From: Linnemannia schmuckeri
Taxonomy: Eukaryota > Mortierellomycota > Mortierellomycetes > Mortierellales > Mortierellaceae
DNA: 64,000 nt
Assembly (NCBI GenBank): GCA_029449235.1
Contig: JANATG010000007.1
Coordinates: forward strand, 2,604,001 to 2,668,000
Direction of reading: 5' to 3'
Shown here: positions 40,463 through 52,176 of the stretch, piece after piece
How positions within the stretch are numbered: position 1 is the stretch's first letter
Layout of the letters: every line of letters starts with the position of its first letter
The notes under the pieces: generated by a model
What the model was told of the DNA's origin: nothing
The model's database searches: none
The model's input: the letters and a program-made list of their open reading frames with translations, nothing else
Made by a program: the position numbers and the translations under genes

Positions 40463-43135
40463 TTATGCCACCCACATCCGTTGCACTGAAGAATTGGCAA
40501 GAATATTAGTATCGACCCAAGCAACGCCCCTGTCGAAATCAAGTGCTCTCGGCACTCGATAAAACTCCTCATCCTCATCCTCATTTCCATCGCGAAACAA
40601 GATCTTGATCTCAAACACCTCCTCCGTCTTGAAATCCAACGAGTCTGCCTCCTACTCAATATGACACAACTCATAGTCCAACACCTCTTGGCTCCTAGGC
40701 TCCTCAAGATCTGTTCGCACATCTTGCCACTTGTGCATGGGGTTGTCCCGGATGATGGGCATCATGGATGCAAAGCCGAGGGATGAAAAAGACGCCGCCC
40801 CCATTGCTACCCCTTCGTTTAATCATATCAGCCACGCCAGGAAACATTTCTACCATGAGCTGTGACAGGATTGCATCTCTCTCCACCACCCAGTTGCTTT
40901 CCAAAGAAGGTCCGTCACCTTCTCCGCAACGATCCGTTCTCTAGTTTCTTCTGCTCCGGCGATAAAGAGGTTAGCTTCGGTGATGGCTCGAGGGTGCTCT
41001 TGATAGTCCCTTGTTCTTATATTGAAAGTCAAATACTGTACTTCAGCTGTGGGCATCCAGCCAGCATTTTAAATTGGAATATATAAGCCACTTCACCCGA
41101 CAAGCACAGCACTTCCAGAATAGGTAACTGCCAATCCCAGGTCCAATTTGATCGAACAATCCTTTCCGCAACTTCTCCGTCATTACCAAGCTCCTCCTCT
41201 TTCTCCTCTGTCTCTCCAACTCCTCGATCTTGCAGGCCGAACGAACGATATAACTCCATGACAGTTGAAATAAAAACAGCGTACCACTCCGAAGACGGTC
41301 TCCTAACCGTAATATTGGCAAGATCAGTCGTCGTCGAAATCGTCTCCAGATTAAACGTCAAAGCACTCCACCCGTTTAGATACAATATCCGTAACCGCAG
41401 CAAGAAAGCAGGCAAGCATGGCACTTTATCCTGGAAACTATAATCCCTGGTCTTGTCCTCAGTCTCGATCGATATGAGGTTTGGGTAATGCGACATCAAC
41501 TTCTGATCGAGCACCACACGATAGTTGGACTCCCCCAAGTACAAATGGAGCTTGGTCAAGACGGGCATCTCGACCCACCCACGGCCAATATGAAGATACT
41601 TCTGGGGATTGTCGTGGGACGATGTGTTTCTCCCCTCCACTCGGAAAGACGTTAACGTGTGGCTGAAGGTGATGACGATATCATTTACCTCCTCGTCATA
41701 AAGAGGATAATCGTAGCAATCCTCCTTGATTTCAATCAGTTCCATTGGCACTATTCCATACTCCACATACCCCGGTCGCTCCTCCTTCTGCTGTAACACA
41801 TCCGCGGTAGTAGTGGTACAAGACCCGAGACTGTCAATGTCCCGCTTCTCCTGAACCACCCACTTGAACCTGTCCGGTCCAAAAGGCCGAGTATACATAG
41901 TCTTGAGAAGACGACACCGTGGCAGGACCCAGTCATTCGACAAGTCCTTACAGACCGGCTCTGCAAACCATGATAGTTCGACCGACTCAACCCAACTGAA
42001 ATCAATCGTCTCAGGGTGTGCCCTAACCAACAGCCAGTCAGAACGTGACAAGGACCTGACACTGAACGGCGGAAGAATACTGGAGAGCATCTCGATCTGG
42101 ATATCCTCAGGGCAGGTCTGATGAGCGGCTGGCCAGAAAATTCCGTCCTTACATGTCGCATTTGTGAATTGGCCCTTGAACAACTGTGCATGCTCCCTCA
42201 CAACCTCGATCATCTTGTGCAACGTCCTTGCTTTTGCGGTCGATTTCCGAGACAGGTATGCTCAACTCCCGTAGCAGCTCCTAAATCGGCTCCGCTACAT
42301 ACCTAAGTGAAGTTAGTTTAGAAAGAGTATTAATTCACATACATCTACACCCCTCATTCATCGCTTAGTAACAAAATATGCAGCTGGATAACCCATGTAA
42401 GCCAAACTGATATTTTGCTTGGACCCTTTCCTCAGAAAATCTCACCAGATGACCTGACGGTAGAGTTCGACTTGAAAGCACCTCAACACAAAACCCCACT
42501 TCTTCTCGAACCGATTCAAATACCCCGGTGGCAGTTGATCCAACTCACACCCGATAATCCTTCCTTCCTCATCCTCCTCCTCCAGTCGTTGAAGTTGCTC
42601 CACGACACGCGGGAAGATCTGATGTTCGGGGAAGACGGTCGAGAACCTTCGATGGTCGACGGATATGTGCCATATAATCCAACGGAGTGATCATTGTGCT
42701 CGTTGCGCTCGTTGTAGCCTCAGTGTCAAACTCGGTGGCATCAGTGGGAACAGTGTTGTGGTCCGAGAGTCGGTACACAGGATCCAACAACTTCGTCTTG
42801 GCCTTCGGATTCCTCATCAACAGCACCCGTGTAGGGTTAGCAACGTCTCATCCAAACGGGGAGGCATCTTATCCTTCTTGTTCGATTTATACGGATGGAG
42901 GTAGGGCAAATCGTCGATAAACGGGAGTGAGGCGTGGGCGAGGTACTTGGAGACACAGAGAAGAGGAAGGAGTGAGTCCAAGGTTGTGTAGTGGTTGGTG
43001 GAAAAAGGAAGAATAAGGAGCGAGAGAATTTAGCGGAGGATTTCTGGAGGGAGGGATAAGATGTGGTTGATGGTTTTAAGGTTGGGTTTGTGTCGTGGGG
43101 TGCAACGTATTGTGCATGGAGATGGAGGGTCGATC
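40463..43135 (-). pseudogene. F-box/LRR-like array copy 8, broken
   Basis: The F-box is visible as HILSLPPEILR, a stop, then ILSLL near 43030-43080, followed by VSKYLAHASLPFIDDLPYL (42890-42960). The N-terminal third is scrambled by shifts (42300-42900). A 397-codon open piece (41029-42222) keeps FKWVVQEKRD, LHIGRGWVEMPVLTKLHL and SNWTWDWQLPILEVL. The C-terminal part (40463-40904) ends in an acidic DGNEDEDEEFYRV and RALDFDRGVAWVD, different from the REYxxxR end of other copies, so this copy belongs to another subgroup. The start is uncertain. Confidence 0.8.
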
Positions 43136-43424
43136 ATGAGTGAATTTCGTCTTAAATAAGAGGGAGAGGAATGTGTAAGTGGCAGGGAGACGGAGGGGGA
43201 GAAATCAAAAAGAAAGGCACAGAGCGCTACGGTTGACTGGCATTTATTCATGCTTATTTCGTTTTCTTTTTGACGCCTTCAACGGCTGAATGCTTTGCAT
43301 GGGTCGAAACCCAAATTAAAAGTTGGTGGTCGAAACATCGTACAAGAGTCTACAGCTCACAAAACGCGCAATAAACACACAAACGAAAAAAAAAGATATA
43401 TTGAATAATCGCAGAACTACACTC

Positions 43425-46400
43425 CTAAAAGCAATTGCTACGGACATTGCGTTTCTGCTTCTCATCGTTCTCCTTCAGGAACGACAATAGCCGCTTCTTA
43501 TGGATCATTCCATAGTGCTCCCCTGCTTTGACCACACAAACATACTTGATCCCCAGCTTAATGAACAGCTCCATCACCAGATCCATTGACGAGAACAAGC
43601 TCACTGACAGGGGAGCCTATTATTACCACGATGCACATTGAACATGTAAATATTGATCAGTTCACAAGCACCCATGCAACATACATGGTATATGATACAT
43701 TCAAGACAGGATATTGATCACTTTGGAATCATTTTCTTACCTGGTCGGTAAATGGCGTAAAGTCCATGGTACGCGAAGGATCACGCAGGAGATCACTCGT
43801 TCCAGTACTGCTGAAACGACGTGGATTAGGCCGCCGTGATCCATCAGGGTGTAACAGATCCGCGTCATCATTATCCGGGTGCATCTTATTTCCATGACCG
43901 TCAAGATAGCGACTGTCCCGAATAGGTCGATCATGCCCCTGCATATCGTCGTCATAATCCACTCCATCCCTCGAAGAAGGCTGCATCCATTCCTGACTCG
44001 AATTTTCCGGCATTCTGATCGACTGTCGGTGAGCCACATACTCGGACGAGTGCGGCGCGTCTTGAATAGGTGACGACACCACCCCGGCCTGTGCCTCAAG
44101 ACCATCCAAAGACGTAATAATCTCAGTCGCCGGAATATTAGACGACGCACGGTTCCTGAAAACACAGATACAATCCGAATGCTTCTGCTCCGCCAGATCC
44201 AACGCATGTCCCAACTCATTCGATGCAATGTACCCCACCAAAATCCCGCGGTCAACAATAGGAAGCCCCCCATCCGAGTACCCCGAGGCCGCCAAGATCT
44301 CGACTTTGCGTCTCAATGAATCCACATCGTTGACAGCATTGACATCTATGGTCTCCAAATACCGATCCGCAATATCGGCGGCAGTCCCAAAAGTGTTGTA
44401 GTCCTTCTTGTTGTCGAGGTATGGGTGCTCGTTAAGGTCGATCAGCTTGTTGAAGAACGCGTCAGGTGAGAAGGCATCGCCAACAAACTTGCCCATCATC
44501 ACTGCCATCATGATGGGGAGGGAGTATGTCATGGCACCCGTAAGTTCAAACATGATGACGACCAGTGACACCGTCATGCGCGTGACACCCGACAAACATG
44601 CTGCTGCTCCTATCATTGCATAGAGACCTGGGATAATGCAATCCATGCTGTCGCCTTCGCACACCGCAAATACCTGGTGCTCCGGGTACTTGCTATCAGC
44701 CATATAGATACTTCATCATTATTATCGAGTGTTATGAGTAGAGCTGATAGCAACGAATATAAAAATATGGACTTACACAATGAGCCACTGGACACCGAGT
44801 CCGACCATGCGTCCAAAGACAGCACCGGCAACCATGGTGGGAATAAAGATGCCTCCGGGAACCTTGACACCGAAAGTGATAAAGTTCAGTACTACTTTCA
44901 TCACAAAGATTTCTGCCAGCAACAGAAAAATCGGATAAATTTGGTCGATGCTCGTCCTAAATAAAAGGAGGCGGAAATAGACGCGCTCTTAATACCTCTA
45001 TGTCGTTGATCCACGTTGTGCCAGAGTTGGAATGGGTTTCGTAGGTCAACTTACGCGCACATGCCGTTGAGGTTGTTCTCGGGGGTACATTCACTGTAGA
45101 GGTTGGTCAAGAGCTGCAACAGGTTGACTCTGGTCCAAGGGTTGAGCCACTGGATAGCACAAGTCAGGAGGGTCACAATAAGAACTTCTTGGACAGGATG
45201 GCGACCGATCCATGTCCTTGATCTGAAACGAGAGTAGTTCATATGGAATTGTGAGAATAATGCTCCATAGACACCCTATTCCGTGCGGAGATAAATAATT
45301 AGCCCAGTCAGCATCGCTTTCAGTAGCTATTAGCCGCATATCATACAAGAGGGCGAAAGTGGAAGGAAATATGATCGTTACCCCAAAGACGCTGATGAAA
45401 AAGAAGGGGACCGACTCAAACAGATGCCAGTCACGGTCATAGGTGACCTGGAACAGAACAGTCTTGCCAACGCGGTACGGGTTGATCATCTATAGGTGCA
45501 AGGTATGAGAAACTTGTCAGCCTTCTGGCCACAACTACATGTCATACTTTCGGGTTACATCTGACATAAAGACCGTACTTTGAGGACGACGGCAGATATC
45601 AGGGCACAAAAGTAGGTTCGCCACATGGTTTTGCTTGGGAAGTAATATGACACCTCCTCTAATGAGAACAACACTCCGCCGATAGGAGCACCAAAAGCGA
45701 CTGCCACTCCCGATGCCGCTGCAGCCGAAAGGATCTCCCTGCGTTTGCCTACTCATTTCCAAATATGAGAATTTAATAGTGTACTTCATATTTCGAGATC
45801 ATTGCGATGCAATACAGAAAGTTAGTGCGTCGTACCATCGTTCCTGTTGTACTTGTCAAAGATACGGCACACGATGTTGGCAACACAGCAGGCAATATGG
45901 ACTAAGGGTCCTTGTTTTCCCATGTTCAATCCAGATGCTACCATGAGTGGCTGAATTAGGAAAGAAAAATAAAGGGACAACTGTCAGAACCATAGTCACC
46001 TATCGTATACCTGCGAGTAAAGAATTACAGCCCGCTTTCAAAATACAGGCTGTCGAGGATATGACTTACGAGTCCGATGAGTTTGATCATAAGGGTCCTG
46101 AATCCCAAGAATCCACGGATAACAAAACCTCCAAGGATAGTCTTGACTTCGGGGATACCAGACCCAGCTCCGAAATAAGCAATCTTTTTAGGCTGAGAAG
46201 AGCTGAGGACAGTCTCCATAGACGTCCTTGAGGCTGATCTAGGGATCCCACCGCCGTTGGCGTTAGGTCCGTTCCTGCGTTTAGTTGATCCATGTGATTT
46301 CTGTTGAGACACTGTTCCGTCTGACGTGACCATCACCACACAGATTCCTGCAAACAGTACCTATTGTTTTTCCGATCGACAGTAGTAATGTGATTTAGTT

Positions 46401-46698
46401 TGAGAAAGTATGATGCGGCGAGTCATTCTGTCAAAAGGAGCAGCAACATGAGTAAAAAACAAAATAGCTTACACCAAAGCAGCAGTAGACGATCCAGTCG
46501 AATGTATCACGACTGAGTCCCAAAATAACCTTGTCGGACGAAAGTGCCTCTGACCATGAGACCCACTCTGGACATGAACCAGCTATAAAAAGCACAGACC
46601 AAATCAAAGGCGGGGGACAGGAATGAGATATTTTGAATTTTACGTTAACAGCCATAAGATGCATCTCTGCCTGAGTCAGATACAAGATGAGCATAACG

Positions 46699-46729
<31 letters not shown>

Positions 46730-49022
46730 TGCTGGCTTACCACTGGCTGCAGCACCCCAGCAACAAAAGTACTGGCTCCACCAAAAGTTGGTTGTGCAAT
46801 AACCCATACGCAGATCTCCGAGCCACCAACTTGAGACATCGATGAAAGCGGCGAGACAAGCCGTGATGACGCCTTGAGGAGATTATAGGAAGACAAAGTA
46901 ATAATTCGGGGTACGCGAGATTAGATAGAAAAGGGAATAGATGGACAAAATGAACAAAATGAACAAATGGGAGATGGTTGAATTGGGGTTAGAAAAATAA
47001 CTCGCTCATCAACAATAAGGTTATCAGAGATCGAAGCAGAGCGATCAGGTCGTCCCTGAAATAAAACCATCAAAAATCAAAATCAGATCAGATGGCGTGC
47101 GCAATGCACCACACACGACCAACAATAAGGAATAGGAGATAAAGGAGAAGGAAGAATGGTTGCTCACAAAATGGATGTCAACTTACCGGTCAAGAGAACA
47201 AGAACCCAGCCCTTGAGGCTGTCTGCTCGGTTCTTCAGCATGCCACGGATACCACCAATTGATCTCAGATGTCGCAGACGCACACGCTCCTTGACAAAAT
47301 CATGAATCCAATCTGGTTTAGAAAATTATACAAACAGAATAAGCGGTGAGCCGCAATGCATTGACCAAGCAATTCCAAACAACAAAAAAAGTCTCCGTAA
47401 AAAGAAAAAAAACGTTTGCAATGGAGATTTAACAAAAAAGACTGAAAAGAGATTAAAAGATGCTGACGTGCTTTCTTTCAAACGTACCAATGGTGGTGTA
47501 GTTATGATACCAGATGCGGATACCATTGTTCTCCTTGACCAATGCTTCCTTGGCATCATCATAAAATCCACTTCGACGAGTCAGTAGCTTTTCCTTGACG
47601 AGATTGATGTTGGCCATGCTAGATCGACGCAAGTTTTGCAGAGCCCTGTTGGCGTTGTTGTTGCCATTGCTCCTGCCTCGGCCAGACGATGGATAGTTGC
47701 GAAAGATGACTCTGCCTCTGTTGCCGCGACGAGACTCCATATTAGGCGAAAGCGATCTAGCCCTTCAAGTTGTCAAAATAAAAAAAATAAAAAAAAAATA
47801 ACCAGATCCGAAAAAGAGACATGTCAGATGGGAGATTGAGGGTTCTGTTACGCAGCAACGGTCGAATCATTGTCGCGTGTTTTGTGTGCGCACGGATAAA
47901 CACCCCATTGCATGGTGGTTGTTGTTTGTCTGTTATAGTCGTCTGACATAAATCAACAAAGCTGGGAACCTGCATCTTGATGGTGTGACAAAGAGCAAGG
48001 AGTGGCGGAGGATGGCATCATCTGGGTTGAAATGGCGGGTTCATTGGAAAAGAAGTGATCTGCTTGACATTCATTTACCTGGATGGTCTCCGCAAGGAGT
48101 CAGTTTCGCTGGTATTGTCTAGATCATCGTCGTCACCATCTTGTTGATCAGCACCTACGGCTGGGCCGTTGTAACGGGGAGTTCTTCTTCTAGACCCTTC
48201 ATTTGTCCAGCGTTCTTGTTGTTCATTGCCATTGCCCTGAGGATTCCTTGATCGGCTACTATTGTTGCCGAGCAAGGAGGATGTTTCATTGAGGAGGTGA
48301 TTGTCATAGTCTGACGGATGTGCAGCTGTGACTGTTGGAGTTGGTTCTTGTGTCAACTTTTTGGTACTGTTGGAAGAGGGGGCTCGAGGGGGTTTGGATG
48401 AGAGAGGGGCACCCAGTTTGTAGGCGGGTCTGGAAGGATCAGGCACATTGACCTGACTCTTGCTGAGAGGGGGTAGCCGAGGAGTCGGTGCCTGCCTGTT
48501 ATCGTCATCGTTAATAGAGTTATTGCCGTTGGTGTTTAGGGTGCCTTGATTATCGTTACTGGATTGACGATGTTTCAATAAACTTTGTTGCTCGTTGTCG
48601 CCCACCTGATCGTCGTCTGCATCATCATCATTGCCATCATTGTCAGAGGTGAAGGCTGACCCAGAGAAACTAGGCTGATTTGCACGTCTGGCGCGTGCCT
48701 TTTCTTGTTTGCCTCTACCTGTGACGGCATCGACAGCGTCCAGGAATCGGTTGGAGGAAGTAGTCGAGGAAGGAGTCTTTGTCTGACCATTACTCAGTCC
48801 AGAGGAGGAAGTCGAAAGGGGTCTATTGTTGTTGTTACTATTGTTTGAAGGAGAAGAAACATCGCTGACAAAGTCGTGATAGTCGGGGGCGAGTTGGGCT
48901 GAGAGTGACTGGCGCGGCTGGTTAGGGGGCGACATGGCTGGGTCAGGAGGTGGCGAAAGGGATGTTGACGGAGTAGGGATGTCGTTGGGATTCGTTTTCG
49001 AGGGTGACGGGTCGTTGCTCAT
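43425..49022 (-). CDS. CLC-family chloride channel/transporter, 13 exons
   Basis: Model complement of exons 43425-43616, 43741-44710, 44777-44956, 45055-45275, 45382-45489, 45579-45748, 45836-45950, 46070-46360, 46473-46582, 46741-46872, 47187-47312, 47488-47756, 48079-49022. Every junction is GT..AG, phases agree and total 3828 nt, 1275 aa. Residues 1-400 are a polar, disordered cytosolic extension. TIDWIHDFVKERVR leads into the membrane domain, with GSGIP (593-597, anion filter), GKQGP (635-639), FSLEEVSYYFP (internal proton glutamate), KVPGGIFIPTMVAGA, and two C-terminal CBS domains separated by an acidic, disordered insert. The gating Glu of GKEGP is Gln637. CLCs of this type sit in Golgi, endosome or vacuole membranes. 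Filter-flanking insert of ~45 residues (540-585) is unusual. Confidence 0.93.
46700..46727 (+). repeat. Poly-A/T tract in CLC intron 4
   Basis: A run of about 28 A on plus (T in transcript sense) lies directly after the splice donor of the exon ending at 46741. Confidence 0.7.
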
Positions 49023-49366
49023 TGTTAATTGAAATGGAGTTTACACTCCTGTTGTAAACGAGGGAGTGATGAGATAGTTGGTGTTGCTGGTGTTGGTCGA
49101 GCGAATGAATGACAAAATGAATGTCAGGACAGGGAGGGGGAGGGAGAAGAATCAGGAAATGTCGTCTTTGTGAGGGACAAGGAGAAGGGGGAGAGGTGCG
49201 TCAAGGGAACGAGGGAGGCGAAGAAAAGGAAGCGGAGGAAGGAGAGGAAGAAAATGGGAAAGGAAAAGAAAGGAACGGAAGGTGAAGAAGAAAGGGAAGA
49301 AGACGAAGCCGACAAGCTAGAAAAGTAAGAAGAGGACGAGAAGAAGAAGCTGTATGTATTGTGACC

Positions 49367-49402
<36 letters not shown>

Positions 49403-50837
49403 AGCCAGGCACAAAATCAGATAGAGAAGGTGATCCAGCGCGTGTAAGAAGGATACTCGTTGGCCTGCATGAGAGAAGAAAGACAAAAGGGCTGACTGAC
49501 AGACAGACAAGCCTAGAAAGAGAGAGGAGAACAGCTGGCATTGTCAATTTTTATACAAACAAACAAACAGACAAACAAACAAAGACACCCCTTTTTCAAA
49601 AAAAAATAGGTGAACATGACCACTCGCGTTCTTTTTTTTTTTACTCACAGTCTTTCTCTACGCACACATACACATACATTCACAGCAACATCACACATGC
49701 ATATTAGTTCGCTTCACCTCTTTCACACAATGCGACCACACTCTCACTTCATACCCGAGAGGGAATAGGAATGAAAAAAGGAACAGGGGTAGAGAGTAAC
49801 ATGAAGTAGCAAGGGGGTATGATGATGAAATCGTGCTTTTCTTTACCTTGTCCTCTTCCTAACCTTCTTGCTCTTGTTACCGCCCCCTAGTAAGCATTGG
49901 ACAATAATACGAGGTGGAAGACAAGAACGAGTATGTGCTCCTCTGGCTCTATGTCTCCGCGTCTGTCTACCTATCTGATCCGCTCAATGTTCCTTGTTCT
50001 TCCAGTTGTTTACTTTTCTCTCGTCCTTATCTCACGCTCAGCCCGCCAACTACCACTCCTCCCTCGTCAGCACACATGCATACTCAATTCCTTGTACCCT
50101 CCCTCCAGCACAACACACACACAGCCAAAGCAAAAAAAGCAAAAAAAAAAAAAAAAAAAAAAAAAACTCTGTTTTTTTACCATTTTTACTGCGTATGTCG
50201 CTGTTCTCTTTTCTTTCCTATTTCTTGGTCAGCCATTGCATGTCTGCCACCACATGGGAATACATCAATCTCCACGCCTTACTCTTCTTTTGGGCGAAAT
50301 TTTCAATTCCCGATCAATCTAATTGGCCACTGATAGAGTTCTCCTCTTAGCACGACGCCAGAAGGAGGCGCGATCGAACGACACAGATAGCAAATGAGTG
50401 ACAAGCCCTATAATGTCATCATGACGAACCTTCCATTACCATCACCCAAATCCCAAGCTGAATGTATGTGCCAATTCTTTGTATTTTTTTTGTTGTTGAT
50501 GACTATGTACACATTACTGTTAGAAGAGAGAAAGAAAAAGAGGCAACAAAAATGAAGAGAAAGAGAGAGAATTTAGAAGATCCAAGTCTCCGCCCACGTG
50601 GTGTGTGTGTGTGAGAGAGAGGAAGGACATCCTTTGTACAACCATCAAAAGACAAAGAAAAGGGTTTTTGTGCTATTGTTGTTTGATGTTTCTTAAATGC
50701 ATCCGCCAAGTGAAAAAAATCAGCAAAAACAGATCGAGTCATCCAGACAATCCAGTATCAGTAATAAATCCAGGTAGGAGAATCAGCCAGAGATATGAGC
50801 AGACATCCCTCCTGTAAAAAGCGACAGAAGAGTCAAT
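49023..50837. other. CLC upstream region; no gene recognised
   Basis: Purine-rich on plus at 49180-49330, A runs at 49369-49399 and 50143-50166, and a CAAACAAACAGA-type repeat at 49556-49583. Overlapping open frames at 49897-50350 are present in all three frames and lack domains. A GTGTGTGTGTGA microsatellite lies near 50600-50612. The CLC promoter is expected just right of 49022. Confidence 0.45.
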
Positions 50838-51786
50838 TTAGGCTGTACCCCACCAGTGCATGATGCAGGAGAGGATGATGGTGCTCGAGAAGGTGCTCAG
50901 GAGCTTGAACTTTTGCAAATCACAAGGACGCTTCTCCCACATATACTCGGAAAGGATCGTGGGGACCTGGACACCAAAGTACAGGAAGGCTCCCAGCTGG
51001 GCGGCCTGCGACATTGTACGCGCCTGCGTCAAGTTCAACAGCAATCCCGTCACCCAGGCCTATTAGGCGTCGTTCGTTGTAGCGAATGAGGAGATTGAGA
51101 GTGAATCAGTACACACTGCATAAGAAACAAAAAAGCACACTAGCATGGTATCTTGGAAAAAATGCTGGGTTGTTTCAAGATAATGAACGCATAGACCCAA
51201 ATGCATCTGACTGTGTCTGTGTGCATTCGTATTTTTGTTATCTACAAATGATCGCCCATATGCTGGCTGCATTGCGTAAGAAATACAAAAGGAAAATGAA
51301 ATGGCAAACTTACCCTTCCCAAGCCCAGGACGAACTCCTTGACCATCAAAACGGAGAGATTATTCTTGCCATCCTTGTCCATCCAGGCATCACCACCCTT
51401 GTCCTATTCGTCGTTCATCAGTAGGTCATAATAATCATTATGACAGCATTAGTACCGAATATCTAACGAATAAATTTAGCTACGGGTGTGATGTGAAAAT
51501 ACGGAAAATGACATGAATAGAGAAGATACCTTGTTCATGGCATTGAGCCAGACCTGGCCAAACATGGGGCCATAGACGAAAGCACCAGACAGCTGGTTAT
51601 AGAGTGCTCCAATGACTATTTTCCAAATCAACAGAAAAAAGGCAAGGTGGTGAGTGATTTTGTGTTACATATGTACCCATGGGTGATTTTTTTTTTGTAA
51701 AAAAAAAAAAATCTATTGTGCGTCGTTTGTTGAGAGTTCATGAACGTACGGACTGATCCTCCGGCGACGTATGGGATGTGAATCAT
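50838..51786 (-). CDS. DUF1761-like small membrane protein, apparent frameshift
   Basis: Four exons: complement(50838..51059, 51314..51405, 51530..51615, 51750..51786), all GT..AG. Start MIHIPYVAGGSVLIGALYNQ; then FVYGPMFGQVWLNAMNK; exon 3 KGGDAWMDKDGKNN; exon 4 AWVTGLLLNLTQAR ... YMWEKRPCDLQKF. Hydrophobic helices alternate with short loops and the layout matches DUF1761 proteins (early Y-GP-FG-W motif, later W-xxRP). Exon 3 is 92 nt where 90 would keep frame: after GKNN there are two extra bases (AT within AATAATATCTC, about 51359-51362), giving a stop soon after; without them the family sequence SVLMVKEFVLGLGR follows. Either a recent inactivating indel or an assembly error. About 144 aa if in frame. 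Confidence 0.65.
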
Positions 51787-52176
51787 CTTGTTGTTGTTTT
51801 TGTTGTTGATATGTGGTGAGTGAGTGAAGAAAAAAGTGTAGTTGAAGCAAAGAAGAAAGCAGGAGGTGTTGCTGATGTGGGAAAGTAGAGAGAGCGAAAA
51901 AGTAAAGAAAAAGAAAAAGGAGCATGGATCTCATTTGGAGATTGAAACTTTTTTCACTGTCTGGAAATAATGGAGCCAATTCTGCGCGTGGAATTAACGG
52001 CGTTGCTCGTTTTGGACTTTCACTTTGCCATCTTCAAACAAAAATACAAAAAAACGCGACCCAACCAACGAGCTGTTCATTGCTTGCTCAACCGCCAAAC
52101 TATTCAAGGACAACCTACATCCATCCTTTCAGGAATAATAATCAATAAGACTATCAACAAAGGACATAACGACCTA
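51787..52176. other. Shared upstream region of DUF1761-like gene and RFC4
   Basis: The two genes diverge from this 390-nt stretch. CA/GT-type CAACAACAA repeats abut the left gene. No TATA box is evident, so a common housekeeping promoter is likely. Confidence 0.45.

Noticed and set aside
39000..40475. 491-aa protein starting at 40475
   Set aside because: The first ~140 codons are low-complexity sequence upstream of the F-box start; the real start is ATG 40072 in another frame, so this is part of a pseudogene.
45836..45950. That the CLC gene is a pseudogene because the gating Glu is missing
   Set aside because: All 13 exons splice in phase to 1275 aa without stops and the other ion-path motifs are kept, so a functional variant is more likely.
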